Source: Propionibacteriaceae bacterium
Lineage (GTDB): Bacteria > Actinomycetota > Actinomycetes > Propionibacteriales > Propionibacteriaceae
Assembly (NCBI GenBank): GCA_031272505.1
Contig: JAISTQ010000028.1
Coordinates: 1-61,051, forward strand
Length of the DNA stretch: 61,051 nt
Reading direction: 5' to 3'
In this document: in pieces, positions 1 to 11,925 of the stretch
Layout: every line of letters starts with the position of its first letter
Position numbering within the stretch: the stretch's first letter is position 1
Translations under genes and position numbers: made by a program
Notes under the pieces: generated by a model
Told to the model about the DNA's origin: nothing
What the model saw: only the letters and a program-made list of their open reading frames with translations
Databases searched by the model: none

Positions 1-1767
1 GGGGGTGGCCGCGTTGCGGGTCCGCACGAACGGCTGGTTCCACCGCCTGCCGGACAGCCCGGTGAACGACGCGGCGCCGCGGAAGAATCCGGAGAAATTG
101 TCGGCGCCCAACGGGTCCACATCAAGGGAGAACTGGTCCAGCGAATGCGGCTGCGAGTAATCGTTCTTGGCATAGAGGCCCATGCCGCAGTTGAGGTCGT
201 AGACGCCGGAGCCGTCGTTGCGGCCGTTGGAGTAGATCGGCTCGCCGGTGGAGCTGTTGACCGCGATCGGATAGTAGTAGTGCTCGACGGGCTCCTGCTC
301 CTTGCCCGCCGGATAGGCGAAGCGCAGCTTGACGTCGTCGGCTACATAGTAGGTGTTGGCGCACGACTGGTTCAACGTCTGCGTCCCATCCTGGTTGGTG
401 GCGGTGTTGATGGGCGAGCCGGCGCTGCCCAGCCCGCCCAGCCAGATCATGCCGTCGTTGTCCGACGCCGTGCCATACAGGGCGGCGATGGCAAAGCCGG
501 TGGCTCTGTCGTAGTTGGTCCCGGTGAACGAGGTCATCTGCAACTGCGCGGCGCTGAAGGTGGGGTTGTTGGGGTTGGTCAGCGGGTCGGCGCCGCCCTG
601 GTAGCGGCCGTCCACGCCCTCCATCGAGTTGGGCACGCCGTTCTGGTTGGCGGTGTGCTGGGGGCTGTAGTAAATGCTGTCAGCGCGGTACCTGGCCGTG
701 ATCCAGGTCGGGATGTAGTTCATCGCCTGGTAGCTGGAAGAGGGATCGAACCGGTCGGTGCCGGTGTAACTGCCATTCGGCGCGGTCAACTCGTCATAGA
801 GCACTCCGGAGCCGGAGGTCCACTTGATCGCCGAAGCGTTGGACGCGTCACGGGCCTCCGAACCCCAATACATCCAGTCTTGCGTATAGAAGGCGGTGGA
901 ATAGCGGCTGGTAAGCGTGGTATAGCTCGCATCCGGCGTGATCTTCACGGTGATCGACTTGTCGACTTCGGAGGTTGACACATCTTCGATGCCCGCCTTG
1001 GTGCTGACTTTGGTGCTGGGCCCCAAGACATCGGAAGCGGGAGTGTAATTCGCGCCCTTCTTCACGTTGATCGCGAGCGGCTGCACCTGCGAGTTCGAGC
1101 CGATTTCGGTGTCGTGGAAGTCGATCGTGGAGTTTATGGACATCTGCCAGTTCTCATTGGATTGCTCCGCTCCGGCGAAGCCATAGATCATGCCGTCATA
1201 GCGCGGCAGGGTGAACAGGCCGGACATGAAACTCCCGCGGTAGTAGAAGCGCGGGGCCGAGCCGTCGGCGCAAGCGGTGGTGTAGATGTTGTTGCCGTCG
1301 GCGCACCCCGTCCAGCCCTGCCAGACCGGCTCGTAATAGGTGCCCGAAACGGAATCGCCGCTTTGGGTGGCGCCGCTCACCGAGGTGATGAGCGCGGTGG
1401 AGTTGGAGGCTTTGATGCCATAGGTGAAATCATGCGCTACGTAATTGGTGGCGCCGTTTTTCATCGCATAGGTGCGCTCGAAAGTGTTCGCGTTCGCCGT
1501 GAGCAGCGAATACGTCCAAGAGCCGCCGGCCGCCTCGCAGGCGGCTTTCTGCGCTTTCGACCCACCGGGGTACGTGGTGCCGTTGGAGCAATAGCCCGCC
1601 CCGTAGTCGGGCAGGATGCGGGTGCCCGGCTGCACTTCGCCGGGCGCGGTGGTGACGTCCGCCACCGCCACTTCAACTTGGGACACTGGGACGACGCCCA
1701 CCGATAATGACAAAATTAGCGCAGCGCCAAGCGAGGCACCGAGTAGCCGTTTCAACCTCTCAAACAC
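1..1767 (-). CDS. Large exported protein, 3' end beyond the window
   Basis: The frame is open from a GTG at 1767 to the window edge (589 codons, no stop). The GTG is preceded by AAGGGGGT at a normal ribosome-binding distance, and an upstream ATG in the same area meets a stop within seven codons. The N-terminus (MFERLKRLLGASLGAAL...) has basic residues followed by a hydrophobic stretch to about residue 25, a clear signal peptide. The mature part is rich in Ser, Thr, Gly, Asn, Tyr and Trp, with few Lys and scattered Cys, as in extracellular beta-rich proteins of Gram-positives. I do not recognise a family. It is transcribed away from dapB's 3' end, with 151 bp between them. A cell-wall anchor, if any, would lie beyond the window. 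Confidence 0.8.
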   Translation of the reverse strand, partial: MFERLKRLLGASLGAALILSLSVGVVPVSQVEVAVADVTTAPGEVQPGTRILPDYGAGYCSNGTTYPGGSKAQKAACEAAGGSWTYSLLTANANTFERTYAMKNGATNYVAHDFTYGIKASNSTALITSVSGATQSGDSVSGTYYEPVWQGWTGCADGNNIYTTACADGSAPRFYYRGSFMSGLFTLPRYDGMIYGFAGAEQSNENWQMSINSTIDFHDTEIGSNSQVQPLAINVKKGANYTPASDVLGPSTKVSTKAGIEDVSTSEVDKSITVKITPDASYTTLTSRYSTAFYTQDWMYWGSEARDASNASAIKWTSGSGVLYDELTAPNGSYTGTDRFDPSSSYQAMNYIPTWITARYRADSIYYSPQHTANQNGVPNSMEGVDGRYQGGADPLTNPNNPTFSAAQLQMTSFTGTNYDRATGFAIAALYGTASDNDGMIWLGGLGSAGSPINTATNQDGTQTLNQSCANTYYVADDVKLRFAYPAGKEQEPVEHYYYPIAVNSSTGEPIYSNGRNDGSGVYDLNCGMGLYAKNDYSQPHSLDQFSLDVDPLGADNFSGFFRGAASFTGLSGRRWNQPFVRTRNAATP

Positions 1768-1918
1768 GACTTACCCCCTTCGGGATAATCATGCCAGAAA
1801 AAGCCCCTTTTACCAAGATTGCGTATTCGTATTCTGGAAGTGTCTCATGTCTAAATGTGATAGGCCACCGGGTGAGAATCCGCGAAAACTACAAGCTCCC
1901 CTGCAGTAAAAAGCGGGT

Positions 1919-2692
<774 letters not shown>

Positions 2693-2740
2693 TTAGGCGA
2701 TGTCGGCCTCGCGGTCTTCGGGCTTCGCCCTCAGGCACCC

Positions 2741-2895
2741 TTGGTTCGCTCCAAGCGCTTCGCGCGTCGCGAACTGTTCGGCTTCGCCTATCAGACTCAA
2801 TCGTCACGGTCGAATGAGCTTGCGCTCGCTCTCCCGCTCCTCAATCGTCTGTTCGGCTTCGCCCGAGAATGACGGCTGTAGGTGCGCTTTTCCCG
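2741..2895. repeat. Dispersed intergenic repeat, copy A
   Basis: The uvrC-dapB gap (2684-2895) contains no convincing gene. It carries TTGGTTCGCTCCAAGCGC followed by TTCGCGCGTCGC and, at its end, GAGAATGACGG and a CTTTTCCCGTCA block. The same words in the same order occur in the gaps at 8571-8713 and 42900-43097. Copy A is the most degenerate, with several GGCTTCGCC words inside. It is non-coding and rich in short inverted repeats. Confidence 0.6.
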
Positions 2896-4779
2896 TCACA
2901 GCACTTCGCCGGTGGCGGTGTTGAGGGTGGGGGGTGCGGCGGTGAGGGCGGCGGCGATGGTGGCGGCGAGGGTGGGGCCGATGCCGGGGACGGCGGCGAG
3001 TTCGGCGGGGGTGGCGGCGCGCATAGCTTTGAGAGAGGGGAAGCGTTTGCGGAGGGCCTTGATGCGGGCGGGGCCGAGGCCGTCCACCCCTTCGAGGATG
3101 GAGAGCAGCATGGACTTGCTGCGGCGCTGGCGGTGGTGGGTGATGGCGAAGCGGTGGGCTTCGTCGCGGACGCGTTGCAGCAGATACAGACCCTCGGATG
3201 TGCGCGGCAGGATGAGCGGGTAGGGCTCGCCGGGCACCCACACCTCTTCGAGCCGCTTGGCCAGGCCGATCAGCGCGATCTGCTCGCCGGCCTCGTCGAG
3301 GGCCTGCTGCGCGGCGGCCACTTGGGGAGCGCCGCCGTCCACCACCAAGAGGGACGGCTCATAGGCGAACCGCTCCTTGGTGGAGTCTGCGGCGGCGGCC
3401 TGCGGATGCGCGAGCCGCCGGGAGATGACCTCGTGGATGGCCGCCACGTCATTCGACCCCTCGAATCCCTTGATCACGAACCGCCGGTACTGCGACTTCT
3501 TGGGCAGGCCGTCCTCGAAGACCACCATCGAGCCGACCACCTCCTGCCCTTGGGTGTGCGAGATGTCGAAGCACTCGATCCGCAGCGGCGCCTGCGCCAA
3601 CCCGAGGGCCTGCTGCAATTCGTCCAACGCCTGGGAGCGGGTGGTCAGATCGGAGGCCCGATGCGCCTTGTGCAGTTTCAGGGCGTCGGCGGCGTTCTGC
3701 TCCACCGTTTGCAGCAGAGTGCGCTTGTCGCCGCGTTGCGGCACCCGCAACTCCACCTTCGCGCCCCGCCGCTCACTGAGCAACTCGGCCAGCGCGTCGG
3801 CGTCGGCCGGCATTTGCGGGACCAGCAGCAGCGGCGCGGCCACCGCCTCCGACTGCTCGCTCAGAATGAAATCGGTGAGCAACTGCGCGATGGGCGAATC
3901 GTCCGCCCGATCCGCGATCCAGCTCTTCTCGCCGACCACGCGGCCAGCCCGGACATGGAAGATGGCGACCGCCACCTCCAACTCGTCGGCGGCCAGGCCG
4001 ATCACGTCTGCGTCGGTGCCGTCGAGGAAGACGATGGCGTTGCGTTCCGCCGCGATCTGCATCGCCCCCAGCCGATCCCGCCAGGTGGCCGCCTGCTCGT
4101 ACTCCTCCCGCGCGGCGGCCGCCCGCATCTGCGCCTCCGCCTCTTTGACGAGCTGCTCCACCCGGCCGTTCAGGAACTCCCCCATCTTGACGGCCAGCTT
4201 GCGGTGCTCGTCAACGCTGATCCAGCCCACGCACGGGGCCGCGCACTTGCCGATATGCCCAAGCAGGCAAGGCCGCCCACTCGCCGCCGCCGACTTGAAC
4301 ACGCCCGCCGAACACGACCGCATCGGATAGGCCTGCAGCAGCACGTCGATGGTGCCCCGGATCGCCCAGGCCGCCCGGTACGGCCCGTAGTAGCGGTTGC
4401 CTTTGCGCTGCGCGCCGCGGCCCACGAACACCCTGGGGAACTCCTCCGCCCAGGTGATCGCCGCCCACGGATACGACTTGTCGTCGCGGAACATCACGTT
4501 GAAACGCGGATCGTACTTTTTGATCCACGTCCATTCCAGTTGCAGGGCCTCCAGATCCGTCTGCACCAGCGTCCACTCCACCTTGGCGGCCGCGTGCACC
4601 ATCGCGTAAGTGCGCGGATGCAGCCCCGACACATCCTGGAAGTAGCTGTTCAGCCGGTTGCGCAGATTTTTGCCTTTGCCGACGTACACCACCCGGCCTT
4701 GCGCGTCCGAGAAGCGATAGACGCCCGGGCTGGTCGGGATCTCGGAAGTTTTGGGCCGGTAAGTGGCCGGATCAGCCAT
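2896..4779 (-). CDS. uvrC: Excinuclease ABC subunit C
   Basis: UvrC makes the two incisions on either side of a DNA lesion after UvrAB loading. The 627-residue protein starts with [15 protein letters not shown] and a GIY-YIG domain ([20 protein letters not shown]), then a UVR motif ([15 protein letters not shown]), an RNase H-like nuclease core ([17 protein letters not shown]) and a C-terminal double helix-hairpin-helix ([17 protein letters not shown]). The ATG at 4779 overlaps the last 8 nt of uvrA, so translation is probably coupled. A longer frame from 4893 would add 38 unrelated Arg-rich residues inside uvrA and is rejected. Length and domain order are normal. Confidence 0.96.
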   Translation of the reverse strand: MADPATYRPKTSEIPTSPGVYRFSDAQGRVVYVGKGKNLRNRLNSYFQDVSGLHPRTYAMVHAAAKVEWTLVQTDLEALQLEWTWIKKYDPRFNVMFRDDKSYPWAAITWAEEFPRVFVGRGAQRKGNRYYGPYRAAWAIRGTIDVLLQAYPMRSCSAGVFKSAAASGRPCLLGHIGKCAAPCVGWISVDEHRKLAVKMGEFLNGRVEQLVKEAEAQMRAAAAREEYEQAATWRDRLGAMQIAAERNAIVFLDGTDADVIGLAADELEVAVAIFHVRAGRVVGEKSWIADRADDSPIAQLLTDFILSEQSEAVAAPLLLVPQMPADADALAELLSERRGAKVELRVPQRGDKRTLLQTVEQNAADALKLHKAHRASDLTTRSQALDELQQALGLAQAPLRIECFDISHTQGQEVVGSMVVFEDGLPKKSQYRRFVIKGFEGSNDVAAIHEVISRRLAHPQAAAADSTKERFAYEPSLLVVDGGAPQVAAAQQALDEAGEQIALIGLAKRLEEVWVPGEPYPLILPRTSEGLYLLQRVRDEAHRFAITHHRQRRSKSMLLSILEGVDGLGPARIKALRKRFPSLKAMRAATPAELAAVPGIGPTLAATIAAALTAAPPTLNTATGEVL

Positions 4780-7696
4780 CTGAGCCCTCCGCCACGGTGA
4801 GCAGCGTCTCCTCCTCGGGCTCCGGCGGCGGCTGCTTTTGCGCCAACACCCGGCCCAGGAACTGCCCGGTGTAGGAGTGTTTCGCTTTGGCAAGCTGCTC
4901 CGGGGTGCCGGTGGCCACCACCGTGCCGCCCGCGTCGCCGCCCTCCGGGCCGAGGTCGATCACCCAATCGGCCGTCTTGATCACATCGAGGTTGTGCTCG
5001 ATGACGATCACGGTGTTGCCGGCGTCCACCAGCCGGTTCAGCACCTTCAGCAGCTTCTTGATGTCGTCAAAGTGCAGGCCGGTGGTCGGCTCGTCAAGCA
5101 CATAGACGGTGTTGCCGGTGGAGCGCCGCTGCAGCTCTGCGGCCAGCTTCACCCGCTGCGCCTCGCCGCCGGAGAGGGTGGTGGCGGGCTGGCCGAGCCG
5201 CACGTAGCCGAGGCCGACGTCGTCCAACGTCTGCAGGTGGCGGGTGATCCGGGGCAGCGCGGCGAAAAACTCCAGCGCCTCCGAGATCGGCATGTCCAAC
5301 ACCTCGGAGATGGTGCGGCCTTTGTAGTGCACCTCCAGCGTCTCCCGGTTGTAGCGCGCCCCATGGCAGACCTCGCAGGGGACGTAGACGTCGGGGAGGA
5401 AGTTCATCTCGATCTTCAAGGTGCCGTCGCCGGCGCAATTCTCGCAGCGGCCGCCCTTGACGTTGAAGGAGAAACGCCCGGGCAGATAGCCGCGCACCTT
5501 CGCCTCTTCGGTGTCCGCGAAGAGCTTGCGGATGATGTCAAAGACGCCGGTGTAGGTGGCCGGATTCGAACGCGGGGTGCGGCCGATCGGCGACTGGTCC
5601 ACATGGATGCACTTATCCACATTCGCCAGCCCCTCGATGCTGCGATGCTTGCCGGGCACCGTGCGGGTGCCGTAGATGTGCCGCGAGAGCGCGTTGTAGA
5701 GGATGGCGTTCACCAGCGACGACTTGCCGGAGCCGGAGACGCCCGTCACCGCGATGAACTGGCCCAGCGGGAAGGAGACGGTGAGGTGCTTGAGGTTGTT
5801 CTCGTGCGCGTCCACCACGGTGAGCTGCTTGCCGCTCGGCTGTCGGCGGCGTTTCGGCAGCCGGATCACCTTGCGGCCCGACAGGTAGGCCCCGGTGATC
5901 GAATCCGGGTGGGCGAGCAACTCGGCGACGGGGCCGGCCACCACGATCTCACCCCCGGTCTCGCCCGCGCCCGGCCCGATCTCGACGGCGAAATCGGCGG
6001 CCCGGATGGTGTCTTCGTCGTGCTCGACCACGATCAGGGTGTTGCCCAGATCGCGCAGGTGTTCCAAGGTGGCGATCAGCCGGTGGTTGTCCCGCTGGTG
6101 CAGCCCGATGGAGGGCTCGTCCAGCACATACAGCACGCCGGTGAGCCCGGAGCCGATCTGGGTGGCGAGCCGAATCCGCTGCGCCTCTCCGCCGGAGAGG
6201 CTGGCGGCGGGGCGGGAGAGCGTCAAATAATCCAAGCCGACGTCCAGCAGGAAGTTGAGCCGCTCGGCCACCTCCTTGCGCAGCCGCCGGGCGATCTGCG
6301 CCTCCCGCTCGGTGAGCTCCAGGTTGGCGATGAATTCCGCGCATTTGGAGATGGGCAGATTCGCCACCTCGGCGATGTTCAGATCGTTGACGGTGACCGC
6401 CAGGCTGGACGGCTTCAGCCGCAGCCCCTGGCAGGCTGAGCAGGGCACGTCCATCATGTATTCGGCCCACTTGGAGCGCGTCGTCTCCGAGTTGGATTCC
6501 TCATGCCGCCGCTTCAGGAACTCCAACGCTCCCTCGAAATGCGCCTTCCAGGTGTACACCTTGCCGCTGCGCGAGGTGGCGGACACCGGCAGCTTGCCGG
6601 GCCGCCCGTAGAGCACCAGCTTTTGGGCCCGCTCGGAGAGCTGCTCCCAGGGCGTGTCCACGCTGAACCCCTCGGCATCGGCCAGGCCGCGCAGGATGGA
6701 TTGGAAGTAGCTGGCGGTGTAGGGCGTCTGCCAGATCGAGATCGCGCCCTCGGCCAGTGATTTGGACGGGTTCGGGATCACCAGCTCCACGTCGATCTCG
6801 GAGCGCACCCCGAGGCCGGAACACTCCGGGCAGGCCCCATAGGGGGCGTTGAAGGAGAACTGCCGCGGCTCCAACTCCGCGATGGAGATGTCGTGCCCAT
6901 TCGGGCAGGCCAACTTTTCCGAAAAAGTGCGTTCGGCGGGCGTGTCGCCGTCCACCAGGGCGATGGTGACCACCCCGGAGCCCAGCCGCAGCGACGTCTC
7001 CACCGAATCGGTGAGCCTTTGTTTGATCGACGGTTTGACGGCCAGGCGATCCACCACCACGTCAATCGAATGCTTTTTCTGCTTGTCCAGGCGTGGCACC
7101 TCGGTGAGCGCGTAGACCTGCCCGTCCACCCGCACCCGGGCGAAGCCATCCGAAGCCAGCGAACGGAAAACCTCCACATACTCGCCCTTGCGGCCCCGGA
7201 TGATCGGCGCGAGCACCTGGAAGCGCGTCCCCTCCGGCTGCTCCAGCACCCGATCCACGATCTGCTGCGGGGACTGCCTCGCGATCAGCGCGCCGCACAC
7301 CTGGCAGTGCGGATGACCGATCCGGGCGTACAACAGCCGCAGATAGTCGTAAACCTCGGTGATGGTGCCCACCGTGGAGCGCGGATTCCGCGACGTCGAC
7401 TTCTGATCGATGCTGACGGCCGGGCTCAACCCCTCGATGAAATCCACATCCGGCTTGTCCAACTGCCCCAAAAACTGCCGGGCGTAGGCGGACAGGCTCT
7501 CCACGTAACGCCGCTGCCCCTCCGCGAAGATGGTGTCGAACGCCAGCGACGATTTGCCCGAGCCGGACAGCCCGGTGAAGACGATCAAGGCGCCGCGCGG
7601 CAAATCCAAGGAGACATCCTTCAGGTTGTGCTCCCGCGCTCCGCGAATCTTGATCAACTCCGTCACCCGACCTATGTTAGTAGCCACCTGTGACAT
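4772..7696 (-). CDS. uvrA: Excinuclease ABC subunit A
   Basis: UvrA is the damage-recognition ATPase of nucleotide excision repair. The 974-residue product shows two ABC modules: Walker [10 protein letters not shown] (42-50) and GVSGSGKSS (about 640), signatures [19 protein letters not shown] and [15 protein letters not shown], Walker [11 protein letters not shown] and [10 protein letters not shown]. Cys pairs for zinc modules are visible (CQVC...; CENC...CEVC). It is followed by uvrC with an 8-nt overlap. The ATG at 7696 lacks a strong ribosome-binding site; a GTG 11 codons later is an alternative. No LexA/SOS box of the CGAAC-N4-GTTCG type is visible upstream, where it faces the maleylpyruvate-isomerase-like gene across 99 bp. 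Confidence 0.97.
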   Translation of the reverse strand: MSQVATNIGRVTELIKIRGAREHNLKDVSLDLPRGALIVFTGLSGSGKSSLAFDTIFAEGQRRYVESLSAYARQFLGQLDKPDVDFIEGLSPAVSIDQKSTSRNPRSTVGTITEVYDYLRLLYARIGHPHCQVCGALIARQSPQQIVDRVLEQPEGTRFQVLAPIIRGRKGEYVEVFRSLASDGFARVRVDGQVYALTEVPRLDKQKKHSIDVVVDRLAVKPSIKQRLTDSVETSLRLGSGVVTIALVDGDTPAERTFSEKLACPNGHDISIAELEPRQFSFNAPYGACPECSGLGVRSEIDVELVIPNPSKSLAEGAISIWQTPYTASYFQSILRGLADAEGFSVDTPWEQLSERAQKLVLYGRPGKLPVSATSRSGKVYTWKAHFEGALEFLKRRHEESNSETTRSKWAEYMMDVPCSACQGLRLKPSSLAVTVNDLNIAEVANLPISKCAEFIANLELTEREAQIARRLRKEVAERLNFLLDVGLDYLTLSRPAASLSGGEAQRIRLATQIGSGLTGVLYVLDEPSIGLHQRDNHRLIATLEHLRDLGNTLIVVEHDEDTIRAADFAVEIGPGAGETGGEIVVAGPVAELLAHPDSITGAYLSGRKVIRLPKRRRQPSGKQLTVVDAHENNLKHLTVSFPLGQFIAVTGVSGSGKSSLVNAILYNALSRHIYGTRTVPGKHRSIEGLANVDKCIHVDQSPIGRTPRSNPATYTGVFDIIRKLFADTEEAKVRGYLPGRFSFNVKGGRCENCAGDGTLKIEMNFLPDVYVPCEVCHGARYNRETLEVHYKGRTISEVLDMPISEALEFFAALPRITRHLQTLDDVGLGYVRLGQPATTLSGGEAQRVKLAAELQRRSTGNTVYVLDEPTTGLHFDDIKKLLKVLNRLVDAGNTVIVIEHNLDVIKTADWVIDLGPEGGDAGGTVVATGTPEQLAKAKHSYTGQFLGRVLAQKQPPPEPEEETLLTVAEGSDG

Positions 7697-7795
7697 TTAT
7701 CGGGCTGCTCGTGGACTACTTCGCTGCCCGCAGACGGCCGTCCGTCGGGGTAAAGCCGTAGGTGGACAAACGCGTAGGTAGTGTAGGTTTGTCAC

Positions 7796-8533
7796 ATGGC
7801 CCGCAGATGGCAGTCAGACCGCCGACACGCCCGCGCCTGGTCTGCTTACCCGCCCGAGCAGTACCGGCTCTGGCAGAACACCGCGAACACCCGGCTGCTC
7901 GGCGACGCGATCACGCTCACCGAAACGGCCTGGCACCAGCCCTCGCTGCTGCCCGGCTGGTCCCGCGCCCACGTGGTGACGCACCTGGCCCGCGACGCCG
8001 ACGCCTACCGGCAACTGCTGCGCAACCCCGCCCTCGGCTTCGACCTCGGCTCAGACGAAGAACGCTTCCGCGCCCTCGAATCCGGCGCCGACCGCAACGC
8101 GCTGAGCCTGCTCGAAGACCTCGACAACGCCATGGGCCGCCTGGCTGACGCCGCCGCCGACGTCACTGACTGGAATCGCCCGGTCCGCATCTTCACCGAA
8201 ACCTACCCGCTCTCCTTCGTCTCCGCGCTTCGCCTGCACGAGACGCTGATCCACCACCTCGACCTGAAAGTCGGCTTCAACCCAGACGCCATCAACGAGA
8301 CGGCCGCCGCGCTGCTGCTGCACCTCGCCATCCACCTGCGCCGCAAGTCCGCCACCCCCACGATCCACATCCAATCCACTTCCGGCATCGACGAGACCCT
8401 CGGCCGCGGCGACCCCATCGCCACCGTCACCGGCCTGGACGCCCGCCTCTGGGCCTGGCTCTCCGGCCGCCTCTCCCCCACCCACATCAGCGGCGCCGCC
8501 GGCTTGGAACTGGATTTACTCACCATCGATTGA
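7796..8533 (+). CDS. Maleylpyruvate isomerase / DinB-fold family protein
   Basis: This 245-residue protein has the N-terminal signature of the mycothiol-dependent maleylpyruvate isomerase family: a helical bundle with SLLPGWSRAHVVTHLARDAD around residues 50-69. His63 and a later HETLIHH segment (Glu, then His four residues on) match the His/Glu/His metal site of the DinB/MDMPI fold. This type of enzyme uses the actinobacterial thiol mycothiol, but the substrate of this member cannot be told. It is divergent from uvrA, with a 10-bp palindrome GACGGCCGTC at 7733-7742 in the 99-bp gap. Many uncharacterised paralogs of this family act in thiol transfer or detoxification. Confidence 0.8.
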   Translation: MARRWQSDRRHARAWSAYPPEQYRLWQNTANTRLLGDAITLTETAWHQPSLLPGWSRAHVVTHLARDADAYRQLLRNPALGFDLGSDEERFRALESGADRNALSLLEDLDNAMGRLADAAADVTDWNRPVRIFTETYPLSFVSALRLHETLIHHLDLKVGFNPDAINETAAALLLHLAIHLRRKSATPTIHIQSTSGIDETLGRGDPIATVTGLDARLWAWLSGRLSPTHISGAAGLELDLLTID

Positions 8534-8570
8534 GCAACGCGAAATTTTCTTCGCTTCGCTCAGGCTCAGT

Positions 8571-8713
8571 GTGTTCGCTCCAAGCGCTCTCGCGCGTCGC
8601 TCACTGGATTCCCAGCCTGCGGCTGAGAATGACGGCGTGAGGTGGCTCTTTTCCCGTCATCCTCGACCGCAGGTCGGGGATCAAGTTCGGAGGAGCGAAG
8701 CACTCCGACGAAC
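8571..8713. repeat. Dispersed intergenic repeat, copy B (inverted pair)
   Basis: The 208-bp gap between the isomerase-like gene and terC (8534-8741) holds no gene. One unit (8571-8635) runs GTTCGCTCCAAGCGCTCTCG, then TCACTGGATTCCCAGCC, then GAGAATGACGG. A second unit (8656-8713) is in the opposite orientation, with GTCATCCTCGACC, GTCGGGGATC and GGAGCGAAGCACTCC. The pair therefore forms a long imperfect palindrome between convergent genes and might act as a bidirectional transcription stop or be a decayed miniature element. Confidence 0.6.
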
Positions 8714-8741
8714 AAAGAGCGACTGAGCGAAGCGAAGGCAA

Positions 8742-9755
8742 TTACGCGGAAGCAGGAGGGTTGCGGCGGGATTTGATGAGGCTGGCGATGGTGGTGATGG
8801 CGAGGACGCCGATGATGATGGTGAGGGAGAGCCAGATCGGGATTTCCAGGCTGTCTTTGGGGAGGCCGATGGCGACTTCGAGCCCGTATTCCGTCATCGC
8901 GTGGAAGACGAGCTTGACGCCGATGAAGCCAAGGATGATGGCGAGGCCCACGGAGAGGTAGACGAGCCGCTGCATCAGGCCGCCGATCAGGAAGTAGAGC
9001 TGCCGCAGGCCCATCAAGGCGAAGACGTTGGCGGCGAAGACCAAGTAAGCCTCTTTCGTCAAGCCGTAGATGGCGGGGATGGAATCGAGGGCGAAGAGCA
9101 GGTCGGTGGAGCCGAGGGCGACGATGACGAGGAACATGCCGGTGAACATCCGCCGGCCGTTCTTTTTATCAGGCTGGCCATGCTCGTCAAGCTTGATGAG
9201 CACCCGCTCGCCGTGGAACTCGTCGGTGACCGGCAGATGCCGCTTCACCCAGCGCATGAACGCGTTGTCCCCTTCGGATTCGTCGTCCCCGCCGTGGGAG
9301 CGGTACTCCACGTAGAGCTTGATCGCGGTGTAGATCAGGAAGGCGCCGAAGAGGAAGAACACCCAGGCGAATCGCTCGATGGCGGCCGCGCCGATCAGGA
9401 TGAAGACGAACCGGAAGATGAGCGCGAGGATGATGCCGATCATCAGGGCGAACTGCTGCAGCTGTTGCGGCACCTTCAGGTTCGACATGATGATGATGAA
9501 GATGAAGAGGTTGTCCGCCGAGAGCGAGTATTCGGTGATCCACCCGGCGAAGAACTCCGCCGAATATACCGGCCCGGAGACGAAGTACACCGCGATGCCG
9601 AAGGCGACCGCGAGCAGGCAGTAGCAGATGATGGCGGTGAGAATCTCGCGGCGGCCGGGCACATGCGGCTTCCGGCCGATCACGAAGACATCGAAAGCCA
9701 GCAGGACAACCAGCACACCGATGGTGATCAGCCAGACTTCAAGGGTGACGTGCAT
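8742..9755 (-). CDS. TerC/Alx-family integral membrane protein
   Basis: The 337-residue protein has about eight or nine hydrophobic segments and the TerC family motifs: an early FDVFVIGRK segment, DNLFIFI in the loop after the third helix, and the ALGSTDLLFALDSIPAIYGL block. The acidic residues in the DN and DSIPA motifs are the conserved metal-site candidates. TerC/Alx proteins are linked to manganese efflux and metal loading of exported enzymes, and to tellurite resistance in some contexts. It lies 51 bp after the uvrB start region on the same strand, an order common in actinobacteria. The short leader shows no yybP-ykoY riboswitch. Confidence 0.9.
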   Translation of the reverse strand: MHVTLEVWLITIGVLVVLLAFDVFVIGRKPHVPGRREILTAIICYCLLAVAFGIAVYFVSGPVYSAEFFAGWITEYSLSADNLFIFIIIMSNLKVPQQLQQFALMIGIILALIFRFVFILIGAAAIERFAWVFFLFGAFLIYTAIKLYVEYRSHGGDDESEGDNAFMRWVKRHLPVTDEFHGERVLIKLDEHGQPDKKNGRRMFTGMFLVIVALGSTDLLFALDSIPAIYGLTKEAYLVFAANVFALMGLRQLYFLIGGLMQRLVYLSVGLAIILGFIGVKLVFHAMTEYGLEVAIGLPKDSLEIPIWLSLTIIIGVLAITTIASLIKSRRNPPASA

Positions 9756-9806
9756 TGGACTCGCTTTTTCAACTGCAGGCAGTTATGGGTAACGAAAGTC
9801 TATACG

Positions 9807-11882
9807 TTATGAAAGCGCCCGTGTGGCTTGTCGCAGTGTCTTTTTCAGATCGGCCACCTCATCGCGCAGCCGGGCGGCCAGCTCGAACTGCAACTCAGCG
9901 GCGGCGGCGTGCATCTGCTCGGTGAGCTCGGCCACCAGATCAGCCAGCTCCTGCGGCGGCAACTGGGCCAGATCTGGGGTTTGCCGCCCTGGATGGACGC
10001 TGGCGCGGCCCAGCTTCGGGGTGTTCTTGATCAGCGTGTCGGTATCCGCGTCTTCGCGGGCCAGCATCTCGGTGATGTCGGAGATCTTCTTGCGCAGCGG
10101 CTGCGGATCGATGCCGTTGGCCGGGTTGTAGGCCACCTGTTTGGCGCGGCGGCGATTCGTCTCGTCGATGGCGGCCGCCATGGAATCGGTGATCCGATCC
10201 GCGTACATGTGCACCTGCCCGGAGACGTTGCGGGCGGCGCGGCCGATCGTCTGGATCAGCGAGCGCTCCGAACGCAGGAACCCCTCCTTGTCGGCGTCCA
10301 AGATGGACACCAGCGACACCTCGGGCAGATCCAACCCCTCGCGCAGCAAGTTGATGCCGACCAAGACGTCAAACACGCCCAAGCGCAGATCGCGCAGCAG
10401 CTCCACCCTTTTCAGGGTGTCCACGTCGGAGTGCAAGTAGCGGGTCTTGATGCCGTTCTCGGTGAGGTAATCCGTCAAATCCTCGGCCATTTTCTTCGTC
10501 AAGGTGGTGACCAACACCCGCTCCTCGCGCTCCACCCGCGCGTGGATCTCGCCGAGCAGATCGTCAATCTGGCCTTTGGTGGGCTTGATGACGACTTCCG
10601 GATCGACCAGGCCGGTGGGCCGGATGATCTGCTCCACGAAGCCGTGCGAGCGATCCAGCTCGTAGGGGCCGGGGGTGGCGGAGAGATAGACCGTCTGGCC
10701 GATGCGCTCCAGAAACTCCGCGAACCGCAGCGGCCGGTTGTCCAGCGCCGAGGGCAGCCGGAAACCGTGCTCCACCAAGGTGCGCTTGCGCGACATGTCC
10801 CCCTCGTACATCGCCCCGATCTGCGGGACGGTGACGTGCGACTCGTCGATCACCAGCAGGAAATCCTCGGGGAAGTAATCGAGCAGGCAGTTCGGCGGGG
10901 AGCCGGGTTCCCGCCCGTCAATATGACGCGAATAGTTCTCGATGCCGGAGCAGGTGCCCAACTGGCGCATCATCTCAATGTCGTACGAGGTGCGCATCCG
11001 CAGCCGTTGCGCCTCCAGCAGCTTGTTTTGCGCCTCCAACTCCTTGAGGCGCTCCACCAACTCCACCTCGATGCCGCTGATCGCCCGCTCCATCCGCTCC
11101 GGCCCGGCCACATAGTGCGACGCCGGGAAGATGTACACCTCTTGATCCTCCGAGATGATCTCGCCTGTCAACGGGTGCAGCGTCGTCAACTTTTCGATCT
11201 CGTCGCCGAAAAGCTCGATGCGCACCGCGTTCTCCTCGTACATCGGGAAGACCTGGATGGTGTCGCCGCGCACCCAGAACGAGCCGCGCACCCCGGCCAG
11301 ATCGTTGCGATCATATTGAATCGTGACCAATTGGCGCAGCAGCGCGTCGCGCTCAATCGACTCCCCCACCTTGAGGCGCACCATCCGATCCACATACTCC
11401 TGCGGCGTGCCCAGGCCATAGATGGCGCTCACCGTGGCCACCACCACCACATCGCGGCGCGTCAACAGCGAATTGGTGGCCGAATGCCGCAGCCTTTCCA
11501 CCTCCTCGTTCAGCGAGGAATCCTTCTCGATGTAGGTGTCCGTCTGCGGGACGTAGGCTTCGGGCTGGTAGTAGTCGTAATAGGAGACGAAATACTCCAC
11601 CGCGTTCTGCGGGAAGAACTGCCGCAACTCGTTGGCGAACTGCGCCGCCAGCGTCTTGTTCGGCTGCATCACCAGCACCGGCCGCTGCAGCCGCTCGGCC
11701 AGCCACGCCACCGTCGCCGTCTTGCCGGTGCCCGTCGCCCCCAGCAACACCACATCCGGCTCGCCGGCCTTGATCCGCGCCTCCAACTCGTCGATGGCGG
11801 CAGGCTGATCCCCCGCCGGCGCAAAATCCGCCTGCACCTTGAACGGCGCTACCCGCCGCTGCAGATCACTCACTGGTCGCAT
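9807..11882 (-). CDS. uvrB: Excinuclease ABC subunit B
   Basis: UvrB is the helicase-like damage verifier that receives DNA from UvrA and recruits UvrC. The 691-residue product has Walker A GATGTGKT at 48-55, the beta-hairpin region [17 protein letters not shown], the helicase motif VIDESH, later motifs TGLVDPE and QTIGRAARN, and a C-terminal UVR helix pair ([18 protein letters not shown]). The start [14 protein letters not shown] matches the usual actinobacterial N-terminus. A TATAGAT hexamer abuts the ATG directly, so the transcript may have a very short or no leader. coaE lies 43 bp upstream on the same strand. Confidence 0.97.
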   Translation of the reverse strand: MRPVSDLQRRVAPFKVQADFAPAGDQPAAIDELEARIKAGEPDVVLLGATGTGKTATVAWLAERLQRPVLVMQPNKTLAAQFANELRQFFPQNAVEYFVSYYDYYQPEAYVPQTDTYIEKDSSLNEEVERLRHSATNSLLTRRDVVVVATVSAIYGLGTPQEYVDRMVRLKVGESIERDALLRQLVTIQYDRNDLAGVRGSFWVRGDTIQVFPMYEENAVRIELFGDEIEKLTTLHPLTGEIISEDQEVYIFPASHYVAGPERMERAISGIEVELVERLKELEAQNKLLEAQRLRMRTSYDIEMMRQLGTCSGIENYSRHIDGREPGSPPNCLLDYFPEDFLLVIDESHVTVPQIGAMYEGDMSRKRTLVEHGFRLPSALDNRPLRFAEFLERIGQTVYLSATPGPYELDRSHGFVEQIIRPTGLVDPEVVIKPTKGQIDDLLGEIHARVEREERVLVTTLTKKMAEDLTDYLTENGIKTRYLHSDVDTLKRVELLRDLRLGVFDVLVGINLLREGLDLPEVSLVSILDADKEGFLRSERSLIQTIGRAARNVSGQVHMYADRITDSMAAAIDETNRRRAKQVAYNPANGIDPQPLRKKISDITEMLAREDADTDTLIKNTPKLGRASVHPGRQTPDLAQLPPQELADLVAELTEQMHAAAAELQFELAARLRDEVADLKKTLRQATRALS

Positions 11883-11925
11883 ATCTATACCCTAATGGGA
11901 AGGTACGACATTTATTCGCGCTCCG

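Noticed and set aside
145-1707. Plus-strand open frames at the left edge
   Set aside because: They are shadows of the minus-strand exported protein, whose frame is open over 589 codons with a signal peptide and ribosome-binding site.
4780-4893. Longer uvrC start
   Set aside because: Adds a basic, non-conserved leader inside uvrA; the ATG at 4779 gives the standard N-terminus.
7697-7795. SOS (LexA) box controlling uvrA
   Set aside because: No CGAAC-N4-GTTCG-like site; only an unrelated GACGGCCGTC palindrome is present.
9756-9806. yybP-ykoY manganese riboswitch before terC
   Set aside because: Only 51 bp separate terC from uvrB and the sequence lacks the needed helices.
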